Assembly: GCA_964441025.1 (NCBI GenBank)
Contig: CAYTXG010000005.1
Location: 41,681 to 105,680 of the forward strand
DNA length: 64,000 nucleotides
Direction of reading: 5' to 3'
Source of the DNA: JAAZIN01 sp964441025
Lineage (GTDB): Bacteria > Bacillota > Dethiobacteria > DTU022
Shown here one piece after another: positions 20,009 through 29,277 of the stretch; the first letter of the stretch is position 1, and each line of letters starts with the position of its first letter. A program made the translations under genes and the position numbers. A model generated the notes under the pieces. It was given only the letters and a program-made list of their open reading frames with translations, did no database searches and was not told the origin of the DNA.

Positions 20009-20977
20009 ATGAATGGAAAGCTGATCATATCATCATCGCCTCATGTTCGCACAATTCAGTCCGTGCAAAGCGTAATGATAGATGTCCTTATCGCCCTGGG
20101 GCCCGTTGCGGTAGTGGCTGTCTTTTTATTTGGATGCCAGGCTCTCATAACCATGGCTGTGGCTGTTGTCGCCGCCATGCTGGCCGAAGCCCTCTGGCTG
20201 CGCCGCTGGAATATTTTTGGCGACGGCAGCGCCGCTGTTACCGGATTGCTTCTGGCAATGACCCTGCCGCCCAATGTTCCCTGGTGGATACCCGCCATCG
20301 GGGCTGTTGCGGCCATCATTATCGGGAAACAGGTATACGGCGGCATCGGATACAATATTTTTAACCCCGCTCTTGTCGGCAGGGCGATTCTGGTGATATC
20401 CTGGGGGGCCCGCCTGGCCGGTCCAATCTGGCCTGTTCCGAAACCCTTCCACTTTTTTGCCGACCTTTCTGCTGTGACCACGGCTACCCCCCTGGCAGGT
20501 GAGGCCGAAGCTCTGAAAGTTTCGCTGGGCCAGCTACTCATCGGGAATATGGCCGGCAGCCTTGGCGAGACCTCGGCCATTGCCCTTCTCTTTGGTGCAT
20601 TCTGGCTGCTGTACAAGGGCCATATCGACTGGCGCATTCCAGGCGGATTCATGCTTACGGTCTGGCTCATGGGGACCATTTTTGGCGGCGGTTTTTATCA
20701 GGACTGCTGCTATCTGACAGGGCTTTTTCACCTTCTCGCCGGAGGCGTTCTCCTGGGGGCTCTTTTCATGGCTACCGATATGGTTACCTCTCCTGTAACG
20801 CCTAACGGCAAGCTTATTTTTGGGGTGGGCTGCGGACTTATCACCATGCTTATCCGCCTTTTTGGCGCCTATCCCGAGGGGGTTACCTTTGCCATTTTAA
20901 CGATGAATGCGCTGACCCCGTTGATTGATAAATTTACTATTCCCAGGAAGTTCGGGGAGGTGAAGCGGGTTGCGTGA
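20009..20977 (+). CDS. rnfD: Electron transport complex subunit RnfD
   Basis: 322 residues, integral membrane protein with about 8-10 helices. The segment TTATPLAG near residue 160 matches the RnfD/NqrB site where FMN is bound covalently to threonine. ATG 20009 is chosen because AGGAG lies 8 bases upstream; an earlier in-frame GTG overlaps that site. The 3' end overlaps rnfG by 8 bases, suggesting translational coupling. It is a core part of the ion-translocating membrane module. Confidence 0.95.
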   Translation: MNGKLIISSSPHVRTIQSVQSVMIDVLIALGPVAVVAVFLFGCQALITMAVAVVAAMLAEALWLRRWNIFGDGSAAVTGLLLAMTLPPNVPWWIPAIGAVAAIIIGKQVYGGIGYNIFNPALVGRAILVISWGARLAGPIWPVPKPFHFFADLSAVTTATPLAGEAEALKVSLGQLLIGNMAGSLGETSAIALLFGAFWLLYKGHIDWRIPGGFMLTVWLMGTIFGGGFYQDCCYLTGLFHLLAGGVLLGALFMATDMVTSPVTPNGKLIFGVGCGLITMLIRLFGAYPEGVTFAILTMNALTPLIDKFTIPRKFGEVKRVA

Positions 20978-21821
20978 TCTTATCCGCCTTGTTTTAACCC
21001 TGCTCATTGTTACAGCCCTGGCTGCGGCTCTTCTCGCAGGAGCCAACGCGCTGACCGCACCGGTTATCGCCCAGCGCCAGGAGGAGGATTACCGAAGCGC
21101 ACTAAAAGAGTACTTTCCCGGGATGGAGGACTTTAAAAATGAGGTTCTGGAGCAGGACTCTTTTGATCTTGTTTATGACGCTGCGGGAGAGTTTCTCGGC
21201 GTAATGGCCTCCACGGGGGTGCAGGGCTATGACGGCCTGATCAGCTACAATCTGGCCGTGGACAGCGAGGGCAAAATACTGGGCATACGCATTGTTGAGC
21301 ATACCGAGACCAAGGGAGTGGGCGATGTTATCGAGAAACCCGAATTTCACAGGCAGTTTCTCGGAAAAAGCTTCCTTGACCCGCTGCAGCCGGGAGAGGA
21401 TGTTGATACCGTCAGCGGCGCCACCAAAAGCACTGCGCCCATGATAGATTCCATCCGCACTGTTCTGGGCATCATTGCCGATAACTATCTGACCATAGAG
21501 AAAGAAGAGTCCCTCGATATTGGCTCAGTACCAGACGGTGTCTACCGCGGCAGCGGCAGGGGGCTTTTTGGCGACATCGTTGTCGAGATTAACCTGGCCG
21601 GCGGCAGGATTACCGCTATTGAGATTGTTGAGCATTCGGAAACCCCCACGTACCTTGCTGAAGCCGCATCTCTTGTCCCGCCGCAGATCATTGACGAACA
21701 GGCCCTGGAGGTCGATACGAAATCCGGGGCTACCGGGAGCTGCGACGGCATTGTCGAAGCTGTGCTCGATGCCCTGACCCGGGCCCTGAATCCGGAAGGT
21801 GGTGAAAGCGGTGAAGAATAG
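20970..21821 (+). CDS. rnfG: Electron transport complex subunit RnfG with two FMN-binding domains
   Basis: 283 residues, longer than the roughly 180-210 usual for RnfG. After one N-terminal membrane helix (about 5-27) come two FMN-binding domains. The first (about 85-170) ends in DTVSGATKST with Thr152 as the likely FMN attachment site; the second (about 188-272) ends in DTKSGATGSC with Thr255. ApbE, encoded downstream, would attach FMN by a phosphoester bond. The TTG start has GGGGAGGTGA 8-9 bases upstream. The duplication suggests an extra flavin in the electron path. Confidence 0.93.
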   Translation: MRDLIRLVLTLLIVTALAAALLAGANALTAPVIAQRQEEDYRSALKEYFPGMEDFKNEVLEQDSFDLVYDAAGEFLGVMASTGVQGYDGLISYNLAVDSEGKILGIRIVEHTETKGVGDVIEKPEFHRQFLGKSFLDPLQPGEDVDTVSGATKSTAPMIDSIRTVLGIIADNYLTIEKEESLDIGSVPDGVYRGSGRGLFGDIVVEINLAGGRITAIEIVEHSETPTYLAEAASLVPPQIIDEQALEVDTKSGATGSCDGIVEAVLDALTRALNPEGGESGEE

Positions 21822-22431
21822 TTATTGGAAGGATATTACCAGGGGAATTTTTGAGGAGAACCCCACATTTCGCCTGGTCCTGGGGATGTGTCCCACTCTG
21901 GCCATCACCGTGCTAATTAAAAATGGAGTGGGGATGGGGCTGGCGGTGGTGGCGGTGCTGACCTGTTCCAATATTGTTGTTTCCAGCCTGCGGCGCTTCA
22001 TCCCCGATCAGATCAGGATCCCCTGCTATATCGTGATCATTGCCACATTTGTGACCATCATTGAAATGGTGCTGCAGGCTTATGTCCCCGCCCTTTATGC
22101 CGCCCTGGGGGTTTTTGTTCCTCTCATCGTGGTAAATTGCATCATCCTCGGCCGGGCTGAAGCTTTTGCCGGCAAACAGCCGGTGCTGCGCTCTCTATTC
22201 GACGGCATCGGCAGCGGATTGGGATTTACGCTGGGGCTGCTGCTGCTTTCACTGGTGCGGGAGGTTTTCGGCAACGGTACCTTTCTGGCGGAGACAAATT
22301 ACGCCGTACAGCTTTTCGGTTCCAACTTTGAGCCCATGCGCCTTTTTGCACAGCCTGCCGGAGCTTTTATCATCCTGGGGCTGCTGCTGGCGCTGACCAA
22401 TATTCTATTCAAGCGATTGCAGATCGACTAG
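21811..22431 (+). CDS. rnfE: Electron transport complex subunit RnfE
   Basis: 206 residues, integral membrane protein with about six helices, homologous to NqrD. Motifs ENPTFRLVLGMCPTLAIT and VNCIILGRAEAFA are typical. GTG 21811 is preferred, with AAGGTGG about 8 bases upstream; GTG codons at 21799 and 21802 sit inside that site. It overlaps the rnfG end by 11 bases. RnfE pairs with RnfA, and in this family conserved cysteines of the two subunits hold a cluster inside the membrane. Confidence 0.95.
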   Translation: MKNSYWKDITRGIFEENPTFRLVLGMCPTLAITVLIKNGVGMGLAVVAVLTCSNIVVSSLRRFIPDQIRIPCYIVIIATFVTIIEMVLQAYVPALYAALGVFVPLIVVNCIILGRAEAFAGKQPVLRSLFDGIGSGLGFTLGLLLLSLVREVFGNGTFLAETNYAVQLFGSNFEPMRLFAQPAGAFIILGLLLALTNILFKRLQID

Positions 22432-22462
22432 CTGGCTTTATTATTCTTGACGGAGGGCGGTC

Positions 22463-23044
22463 ATGGAAAAGCTTATTTCAATCCTGTTTATCTATATCCT
22501 GGTGGATAATTTTGTACTGCAGCGGTTTTTTGGAATCTGCCCCTTTCTCGGTGTCTCGAGAAAGATGGAGACAGCCATGGGCATGGGGATGGCGGTAGTC
22601 TTTGTGATTACAATCTCCACTCTGGCGACGTGGTTGATCCATTACCAGATCCTGGCCCCGTTGGGCCTCGGATTTTTGCAGCTTGTCACCTTTATCCTGG
22701 TCATTGCCGGCATGGTGCAGCTGGTGGAAACATTTTTACGAAAAGCCAGCCCCACCCTTTACCAGGGGCTGGGGATCTATCTCCCCCTGATCACGACGAA
22801 CTGCGCCGTCCTGGCGGTGGCGCTGCTGGCGGTGCGGCAGGAATTTACGCTCCTTGAATCGGTTGTCTTCGGTATCGCCGCATCACTGGGCTTCTGGATG
22901 GCCCTGGTGATCATGTCTGGAATCAGGGAGCGGCTGGAGCTGGCCAAAATCCCTGCCCCGCTGCAGGGGACGGCCATAACCCTGATCACTGCAGGCATAC
23001 TTTCACTGGCTTTCATGGGTTTCAGGGGTATGCTCACTCTTTGA
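22463..23044 (+). CDS. rnfA: Electron transport complex subunit RnfA
   Basis: 193 residues, about six membrane helices, homologous to NqrE and RnfE. FGICPFLGVSRKMETAMGMG near residue 25 carries a conserved cysteine. It forms the pseudo-symmetric membrane pair with RnfE. GGAGGGCGG is found just before the ATG. Length and motifs are ordinary. Confidence 0.95.
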   Translation: MEKLISILFIYILVDNFVLQRFFGICPFLGVSRKMETAMGMGMAVVFVITISTLATWLIHYQILAPLGLGFLQLVTFILVIAGMVQLVETFLRKASPTLYQGLGIYLPLITTNCAVLAVALLAVRQEFTLLESVVFGIAASLGFWMALVIMSGIRERLELAKIPAPLQGTAITLITAGILSLAFMGFRGMLTL

Positions 23045-23104
23045 TCAATGGAGCTTGATCAGGCTGCCGGTGGATATATCTGATATTACAGCGAGGTGAA
23101 CAGT

Positions 23105-23947
23105 GTGGAAATCTTATATGCCGTTGTCACCCTGGGAGGTGTGGGTGCGATCCTGGGCATTCTTCTGGGGGCCGCGGCTCATTTTTTTGCCGTAGACACC
23201 GATCCCCGCGTGGAAGCAGTCCGTGAAGCGCTGCCCGGGGCCAACTGCGGCGCCTGTGCATACGCCGGGTGCAATAAATATGCCGAAGCCGTTGTTGAAG
23301 GAAAGGCGCCGGTTAACGGCTGCATCCCCGGCGGAAGCGCGGCGGCCGAGGCCATTGCCGCCATTATGGGCCAGGAGGCAACTTCGGTGGTGCCGGTGGT
23401 AGCCGCTGTGTTCTGCCGCGGTGACAGCCGGCGCGCCGGCGAACTCTTTCTATATGACGGGATTGCCGACTGCGCCTATGCCCAGCAGTACCACGGCGGT
23501 TTCAAAACCTGCCCTTACGGCTGCCTGGGACTGGGAAGCTGCGTGCGGGCCTGCCCCTTCGGGGCTATCACCATGGGACCCGGCGGGCTGCCGCACGTTG
23601 ATGAGGCGAAGTGTACCGGCTGCGGTCTCTGCTGCGACGCCTGCCCCCGCGGCATCATCCGCCTGATTCCGAAAGGCGATCACGGACATCTGGTGTGGTG
23701 CAGCTCACAGGATCGGGGAAAAACCGTTACCAGGGCCTGCGAAGTCGGATGCACCGGCTGCAAGGCTTGCGTCAGGGCCTGTCCCCGGGAGGCCATCAGC
23801 ATGGAGGGCAACCTTGCAGTTATTGATCTGGGCAAATGCGATGACTGCGGTCTTTGTGTGGAGAAATGCCGTTTTGGATCAATCAGCTCCCGCCGCGAAC
23901 CCCTCATGGAAGAGGCTGCCGGACCGGAAGCCGCCGCCACTGCCTGA
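23105..23947 (+). CDS. rnfB: Electron transport complex subunit RnfB
   Basis: 280 residues from GTG 23105, with GCGAGGTGA about 6 bases upstream (an earlier GTG at 23096 lies within it). One N-terminal membrane helix is followed by a CGACAYAGC...C cluster domain and then ferredoxin-like repeats: CPYGCLGLGSCVRACP, CTGCGLCCDACP, CTGCKACVRACP and CDDCGLCVEKC. RnfB takes electrons from reduced ferredoxin and passes them into the complex. It is the last rnf gene, and apbE follows about 170 bases later. Confidence 0.96.
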   Translation: MEILYAVVTLGGVGAILGILLGAAAHFFAVDTDPRVEAVREALPGANCGACAYAGCNKYAEAVVEGKAPVNGCIPGGSAAAEAIAAIMGQEATSVVPVVAAVFCRGDSRRAGELFLYDGIADCAYAQQYHGGFKTCPYGCLGLGSCVRACPFGAITMGPGGLPHVDEAKCTGCGLCCDACPRGIIRLIPKGDHGHLVWCSSQDRGKTVTRACEVGCTGCKACVRACPREAISMEGNLAVIDLGKCDDCGLCVEKCRFGSISSRREPLMEEAAGPEAAATA

Positions 23948-24114
23948 ATTTAATAGCATCTTGGCTTAAACGGGCTGTCTCTGCAATCCGGCGAGGGCGG
24001 CCCTTTTGCCGTGATGGTGTTAAATACAAAACCCTGTTATTTCCCCTGTTATTTTGATAGCGGTGATGTTATATTTAGTCTTGAGGATAAAAGCGGCGGG
24101 GGGGAGGACAGATC

Positions 24115-25200
24115 TTGGCCGGACAGAACCGAAAAAAAGCGAAGCTGATGGTAAAAGATGTCATGCAGTCCGGCAGGCGCTCCGCTCTCACGGTCCTCTT
24201 TGTCTTTATCGCCGCCGCTCTCCTTCTTGCCGGCGCCGCGGCATATATTTCCCGCGCCAGGCTCTTTGAGTACAGGCAGCTGCTTATGGATACAGATGTC
24301 AGCCTTCAGATCTATGCCGGCAGCTCCGGAAAAGCGGTCCGGGTGGAAAGGGCGCTTTTTGACGAAATGGAGCGGCTGGAGCGGCTCTTGAGCTACACGG
24401 TACCATCAAGCGATATCGCAAGGATCAACAGGGCCGCCGGGAAGAACCCGGTGGAGGTGAGCCCGGAGACGGCGGAGGTAATCCAAAAAGCGCTCAGCTG
24501 CGCCTCTATAAGCGGGGGGGCTTTTGATCCGACCATGGCTCCCCTTCTCGAGCTGTGGGGTTTCCTGGGGGACAGGTTTCGCCTGCCCGCGGCCGAAGAA
24601 ATTGAAGAGAGAGGGCTGCTCGTCGGATATGAACTGGTGGAGATCGATGCTGATGCGCAGAGGGTCTTTCTGCCCCGCTCCGGCATGGCGCTTGATCTCG
24701 GCGGTATTGCCAAGGGGTATATCGTTGACCGGGGGATGGAGCTCCTTTCCGGTGCGGGTATTGATCATGCTCTGATCAACGCAGGCGGCGATATCGGTAT
24801 CCTCGGCCCCAAGCCCGACGGCTCCGCCTGGCGGATCGGGGTAAAGCACCCGCGCCGCCAGGGCGAACTCATAGCCGTGATCCCCTGGTCTCAAAAAGGA
24901 GCGGTGGTCACATCGGGGGATTACGAGCGCTTTTTTGAGGAGGGGGGGGTGCGCTACCACCACATCCTCGATCCCAGGACGGGGTACCCGGCCCGCACCA
25001 TTCTCAGCGCCACCGTGGCGGCCCCCACAGTTGCTGAAGCAGATGCGCTGGCAACAGCTCTTTTTGGCCTGGGCCCGCAGCGCGGCCTTGAACTTGTGGA
25101 GAGCCTGCCCGGTGTTGAGGCTTTGCTGGTAACTCCGCAGCTTGAGGTGCTCATCTCCGGCGGGTTGAGAGAACTTGTGGAGCTTCCGGGTGACAGTTAG
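24115..25200 (+). CDS. apbE: FAD:protein FMN transferase (ApbE)
   Basis: 361 residues. An N-terminal membrane anchor (about 24-44) and an ApbE domain with MDTDVSLQIY, GGAFDPTMAPL, ALDLGGIAKGY and NAGGDIGILG motifs. ApbE hydrolyses FAD and attaches the FMN half to threonine in SGAT-type sites outside the membrane, which matches RnfG and RnfD encoded just upstream. The TTG start has GGGGAGGA about 8 bases upstream. The lipoprotein-type cysteine of some ApbE proteins is absent. Confidence 0.94.
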   Translation: MAGQNRKKAKLMVKDVMQSGRRSALTVLFVFIAAALLLAGAAAYISRARLFEYRQLLMDTDVSLQIYAGSSGKAVRVERALFDEMERLERLLSYTVPSSDIARINRAAGKNPVEVSPETAEVIQKALSCASISGGAFDPTMAPLLELWGFLGDRFRLPAAEEIEERGLLVGYELVEIDADAQRVFLPRSGMALDLGGIAKGYIVDRGMELLSGAGIDHALINAGGDIGILGPKPDGSAWRIGVKHPRRQGELIAVIPWSQKGAVVTSGDYERFFEEGGVRYHHILDPRTGYPARTILSATVAAPTVAEADALATALFGLGPQRGLELVESLPGVEALLVTPQLEVLISGGLRELVELPGDS

Positions 25201-25303
25201 GTTTGTGTATTTCAGGCAGCAGATATAAGTTTTCTTTTCATAAGGGTCGACACGCTGAGAGGAAAAAGCGTCTTTTTGGATAATGTAATTAAGGGGAGCA
25301 TGA

Positions 25304-25846
25304 ATGAAGCGAAATCTTTTCGAGATAACCTATATTGCAGTGCTCATCACTTTCGCCGTAGTTATTCACACCGTTGAGGCGGCTCTGCCGCTGCCCATGC
25401 CAGTCCCGGGGGTGCGCCTGGGGCTGGCCAACATGATTACGCTGCTCGCCATTGTCCTTTACGGGGCCCGCAGCGGCCTGATGGTAGCGGTGCTGCGCAC
25501 GGTCATCGGCAGTCTTGTCGGCGGCACATTTCTGGGCTTCGGCTTCTGGTTGAGCCTGGCCGGAGGGGTGGCCTGCACGGTGGTAATGTCCCTGGCGGTG
25601 CCGGCGGTGCGAAAGGGTTATCTCAGCCTGATCTCGGTGAGCGTGCTCGGAGCAGCGGCGCACAACCTGGCCCAGCTTGCCGTTGCCGGCGCCGTCATCG
25701 GCAGCACTGCGCTGCTGTGGGGTTACCTGCCCATGCTCCTTCTACTGGCCGTGCCTACCGGTATTTTCACCGGCCTGGCCGCCGGTTACCTGGAGAGTGT
25801 GACCAGGCGCGCGCTAAGCCACGCCGGCGGGCCGGGTGCGGCCTGA
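25304..25846 (+). CDS. Gx transporter family / heptaprenyl diphosphate synthase component I-like membrane protein
   Basis: 180 residues, about five or six membrane helices. The motif GVRLGLANMITLLAI near residue 38 and FLGFGFWLSLAGG near 80 are typical of the family called Gx transporter or HepI-like, often found next to apbE/rnf in Clostridia. The shape recalls ECF S components, and a role in isoprenoid synthesis is not proven for such proteins. The start is ATG with AAGGGGAGC upstream. The TGA stop overlaps the maf ATG by one base. Confidence 0.82.
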   Translation: MKRNLFEITYIAVLITFAVVIHTVEAALPLPMPVPGVRLGLANMITLLAIVLYGARSGLMVAVLRTVIGSLVGGTFLGFGFWLSLAGGVACTVVMSLAVPAVRKGYLSLISVSVLGAAAHNLAQLAVAGAVIGSTALLWGYLPMLLLLAVPTGIFTGLAAGYLESVTRRALSHAGGPGAA

Positions 25847-26433
25847 TGGAGCTGATCCTGGCCTCCGCCTCCCCCCGCAGGGCGGCGCTGCTCAGGCAGG
25901 CGGGGATTCCCCACCGCGTCATCCTGAGCGGGCAGCAGGGCGAAGAGAGCCCCGGGTTCCTTCCCCCGGGTGAATCGGCCGTTTTTCTGGCCTTGCAGAA
26001 AGCGCGCCGCGTTGCCTTGACCCTCCGGGAAGGTCTGGTTCTCGGCGCCGACACCCTTGTTTGCCACCGGGGTGAGGTTCTGGGCAAGCCGGCAGACAGT
26101 GAGGAAGCCCGGCGGATGCTCCGTTTTTTAAGCGGTGCAGCGCACAGCGTGATCACCGGCCTGGCTCTTGTGGATGCGCGAAGGGATGAGTATGAAAGTT
26201 GTTTTGCCGAAACCCGTGTCTGGATGCGGGTTCTGGAGGATGAGCTGATTGATGCTTATGTGGCTACCGGTGAGCCCATGGATAAAGCCGGAGCCTACGC
26301 CATCCAAGGAAAAGCCGCTGTATTTGTAGAAAGAATCGAGGGATGTTACTTTAACGTGGTCGGACTGCCTCTGCACCAGCTCTTTCTGCTTCTTTCCCGC
26401 TGGTCGATAAAACCATGGTCTCGATGGAGGTAA
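25846..26433 (+). CDS. maf: Maf family nucleoside triphosphate pyrophosphatase
   Basis: 195 residues starting at ATG 25846, which overlaps the previous stop. The N-terminal LASASPRRAALL is the Maf signature, GADTLV supplies the catalytic aspartate, and MDKAGAYAIQGKAAVFV is the conserved C-terminal loop. Maf proteins hydrolyse dTTP, UTP and modified nucleotides and affect septum formation. maf-radC-mreBCD is a well-known Firmicute gene order, matched here. Confidence 0.95.
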   Translation: MELILASASPRRAALLRQAGIPHRVILSGQQGEESPGFLPPGESAVFLALQKARRVALTLREGLVLGADTLVCHRGEVLGKPADSEEARRMLRFLSGAAHSVITGLALVDARRDEYESCFAETRVWMRVLEDELIDAYVATGEPMDKAGAYAIQGKAAVFVERIEGCYFNVVGLPLHQLFLLLSRWSIKPWSRWR

Positions 26434-26437
26434 GCAG

Positions 26438-27130
26438 ATGAAAGAGGAAAAGGGGTTGCTGATCAGGGATCTGCCGGAGGAGGAGAGGCCGCGGGAAAAG
26501 CTGCAGGAGCTCGGCGCGGGAGCTCTTTCCAATGCCGAGCTGCTGGCGATTCTTCTGCGCACAGGAGGCGCCGGCGAGTCGGCGGTGCAGCTGGCGCTGC
26601 GGCTGCTCTCCCGCAGCGGAGGGCTGCGCCTGCTGCCCGAGGTTTCGTTGGAGGAGATGAGAGAGATCAAAGGGGTGGGGCCGGCCAAGGCGGTGCTGGT
26701 CAAGGCGGCCCTGGAGCTGGGCCGGCGGCTGGCCACGCTGCCTCCGGAGGAGGCTGAGAGCATAACCAGTCCCCAAAGGGCAGCGGCCCTTTTTATGGAG
26801 CAGCTGCGCTACAAGAGAAAAGAGCATTTCATGATCCTGCTCATGAACACGAAGAACCATGTAATTTCGAAGGAAGAGATCTCCATCGGCAGCCTCAATG
26901 CATCAATAGTACATCCCCGGGAGATATTTAACATCCCCATGCGAAAAAGCGCCGCTTCGGTGATCCTGGTCCACAACCATCCCAGCGGCGATCCCTCGCC
27001 CAGCCAGGAGGACCTGGAGGTGACGAGGCGCCTGGTGGAAGCGGGCAACATTCTGGGCATTGCGGTAAGAGATCACCTTATTATCGGCGACGGCTGCTAT
27101 TTCAGCTTCAAGGAGAAAGGGCTTCTCTAA
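26438..27130 (+). CDS. radC: RadC family protein (JAB/MPN domain)
   Basis: 230 residues. The N-terminal helix-hairpin-helix region (IKGVGPAKAVLVKAALELG) and C-terminal JAMM metal motif HNHPSGDPSPSQED match RadC. RadC was once linked to DNA repair, but its role is unsettled. It lies 4 bases after maf with GGAGGTAAGC upstream. A 149-base gap follows before mreB, without a clear terminator. Confidence 0.95.
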   Translation: MKEEKGLLIRDLPEEERPREKLQELGAGALSNAELLAILLRTGGAGESAVQLALRLLSRSGGLRLLPEVSLEEMREIKGVGPAKAVLVKAALELGRRLATLPPEEAESITSPQRAAALFMEQLRYKRKEHFMILLMNTKNHVISKEEISIGSLNASIVHPREIFNIPMRKSAASVILVHNHPSGDPSPSQEDLEVTRRLVEAGNILGIAVRDHLIIGDGCYFSFKEKGLL

Positions 27131-27279
27131 TTAACATAAATTGTTAGAGAAGGGGGAAAAATATGAGGGGTACGGCATAGTATTGAGGCGCCGGATATTT
27201 TTCCCGCCGGGGATCTACCGGCTGGGGTTCTACATTCTAACCTGGTGAAATTGCGGTTAAAAAAGGAAGGGGTATATGC

Positions 27280-28311
27280 ATGGCATCACTATTCAGGGTA
27301 CTATCCAAGGAAATCGGGATCGATCTGGGCACCGCCAACACCATGGTCTACATCAAGGGAAAAGGTGTAGTTGTGCGGGAGCCTTCCGTGGTGGCTGTCC
27401 GCCGCGACACGGGAGCCATTCTCGCTGTCGGAGCGGAAGCCAAACAGATGATCGGCCGCACTCCCGGCAATATTATCGCTATCCGCCCGATGAAAGACGG
27501 CGTGATCGCTGATTTTGACGTTACACAGACAATGATCAATCACTTCATCAACCTGGCCAACCCACGGCGCCCGATGTTCCGCCCTGTGGTGATTATTTGC
27601 ATTCCTTCCGGAGTGACGGAAGTGGAGAAGCGGGCGGTTCTCGATGCCACCAACCAGGCGGCCCGTGAAGCATATCTTGTTGAAGAGCCCATGGCTGCTG
27701 CTATCGGCGCGGGCCTTCCCGTGGAAGAGCCCACCGGCAGCATGGTTGTCGACATCGGTGGCGGCACCTCCGAGGTGGCCATAATCTCGCTGGGCGGCAT
27801 TGTAACCAGTAAATCGATCCGCGTGGGTGGAGATGATCTGGATGAAGCAATCATTCAATATATCAAGCGTGAATACAGCCTCATGATCGGCGACCGCACC
27901 GCCGAAGAGGTCAAAATAAAGATCGGCACAGCTTTCCACAAAGAGAACGACTCCGAGATGGAGGTTCGCGGACGCGATCTGGTGACGGGGTTGCCGAAAA
28001 CGCTGAAATTCACCTCTGAAGAGATAAAAAGGGCCCTGGAAGATACCCTGGAGGTTATTCTTGAAGCGATCAGGGTAACGCTGGAGAAAACCCCGCCCGA
28101 GCTGGCTGCAGACGTGATGGATAAGGGGGTTGTTCTCACCGGAGGCGGGGCCTTGCTGCACGGATTTGACCGGCGGGCCTCCGAAGAGACAGGGATCCCT
28201 GTGTACCTGGCTGAAAATCCCATGGATTGTGTGGTTGTCGGCGCCGGAAAAATATTGGCAGAGATCAGCCTGCTCCGCCGTCTGACCTCCACCACCCGCA
28301 AGGGCGTGTAG
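27280..28311 (+). CDS. mreB: Rod shape-determining protein MreB
   Basis: 343 residues, bacterial actin. Phosphate and connecting motifs IGIDLGTANTMVYIKGKG, MVVDIGGGTSEVA and VLTGGGALLHG are intact. It forms membrane filaments that position the elongation machinery. AAGGAAGGGG lies about 10 bases before the ATG. It heads mreB-mreC-mreD-PBP2-rodA, all the central elongasome parts in a row. Confidence 0.97.
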   Translation: MASLFRVLSKEIGIDLGTANTMVYIKGKGVVVREPSVVAVRRDTGAILAVGAEAKQMIGRTPGNIIAIRPMKDGVIADFDVTQTMINHFINLANPRRPMFRPVVIICIPSGVTEVEKRAVLDATNQAAREAYLVEEPMAAAIGAGLPVEEPTGSMVVDIGGGTSEVAIISLGGIVTSKSIRVGGDDLDEAIIQYIKREYSLMIGDRTAEEVKIKIGTAFHKENDSEMEVRGRDLVTGLPKTLKFTSEEIKRALEDTLEVILEAIRVTLEKTPPELAADVMDKGVVLTGGGALLHGFDRRASEETGIPVYLAENPMDCVVVGAGKILAEISLLRRLTSTTRKGV

Positions 28312-28371
28312 CACGGCCGGCAGCGGTACGCCCCCTGCCGGCGGGTTGTCAAATATGGAATTTACCGGGAT

Positions 28372-29277
28372 GTGTTCTTATTGGCTGGGCGAAAACAGAA
28401 TCGCAGGAGCCTGGCGGCCCTTGTTGTGGTTGTGCTTGGCTTGCTGCTGCTCATTGTCTTTACCGGTGAGGGCCGGGAACAGCTTACCCCCGTGGAGGAT
28501 GCCCTGCTGGCTCTCTTTGCCCCGGCGCAGACGGCTTTTTCTTCAGCCGGCCGGAAGCTGCAGTCCTTTTTTGACGCTGCAGTTTCCTTTTACGAGCTGA
28601 AGGCGGAAAATGACCGCCTGCGCAGTGAGATATCCTTCCTGGAGCAGCAGCTCGTGCAGTTCCAGGAGCTTCAGAAAGAGAATTACCGCTACCGGGAGCT
28701 GCTCGACTTCAGCGAGGGCAGCGGACACCGCCTCCTGGCAGCAGAGGTAATCGGCCGCGATCCCAGCCAGTGGTTTGGTACAATTACAATCAACCGCGGC
28801 TACCTTGACGGAGTCAAGCAGGAGATGGCGGTGATCACCGACCGGGGGCTTGTGGGGATGATCTCCACCGTATCGCCGCATTCCAGCCAGGTCCTTCTCA
28901 TTACCGACCCGCGGTTGTCGGTAAGCGCAATGATCCAGCGGACCCGGGATCCCGTTATTGTAGGCATTGTTGAGAGTTATGCCAAAGATCCCGCCTATCT
29001 AAAAATTACCTACCTGCCGCTGGAAGCGAGAATTCAGCCCGGCGATGTGATCATCACCTCCGGCACAGGCGGAATATTCCCCAAGGGAATTTTAATAGGC
29101 GCCGTCATGGAGCTGGTCCAGGATCAGCCCGGCATGGTTCTTTCTGCGCTCATAGGGCCCAGGGTTAACTTTAACCGCCTTGAGGAAGTGCTGATCATTC
29201 TTGAAGCGGGGGCAGCCGGGGAGGCGCTGCCCGAAGAGGAGCAGGAGACTGAGGAGGGGAGCGGGACAGAAGAATGA
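28372..29277 (+). CDS. mreC: Rod shape-determining protein MreC
   Basis: 301 residues if started at GTG 28372; TTG 28381 is an alternative, as no strong ribosome binding site distinguishes them. One N-terminal membrane helix (about 14-32), then a coiled coil (FYELKAENDRLRSEISFLE), then the beta-rich MreC domain. The C-terminal tail is acidic (PEEEQETEEGSGTEE). MreC bridges MreB filaments and PBP2 outside the membrane. The stop overlaps the mreD ATG by 4 bases. Confidence 0.95.
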   Translation: MFLLAGRKQNRRSLAALVVVVLGLLLLIVFTGEGREQLTPVEDALLALFAPAQTAFSSAGRKLQSFFDAAVSFYELKAENDRLRSEISFLEQQLVQFQELQKENYRYRELLDFSEGSGHRLLAAEVIGRDPSQWFGTITINRGYLDGVKQEMAVITDRGLVGMISTVSPHSSQVLLITDPRLSVSAMIQRTRDPVIVGIVESYAKDPAYLKITYLPLEARIQPGDVIITSGTGGIFPKGILIGAVMELVQDQPGMVLSALIGPRVNFNRLEEVLIILEAGAAGEALPEEEQETEEGSGTEE

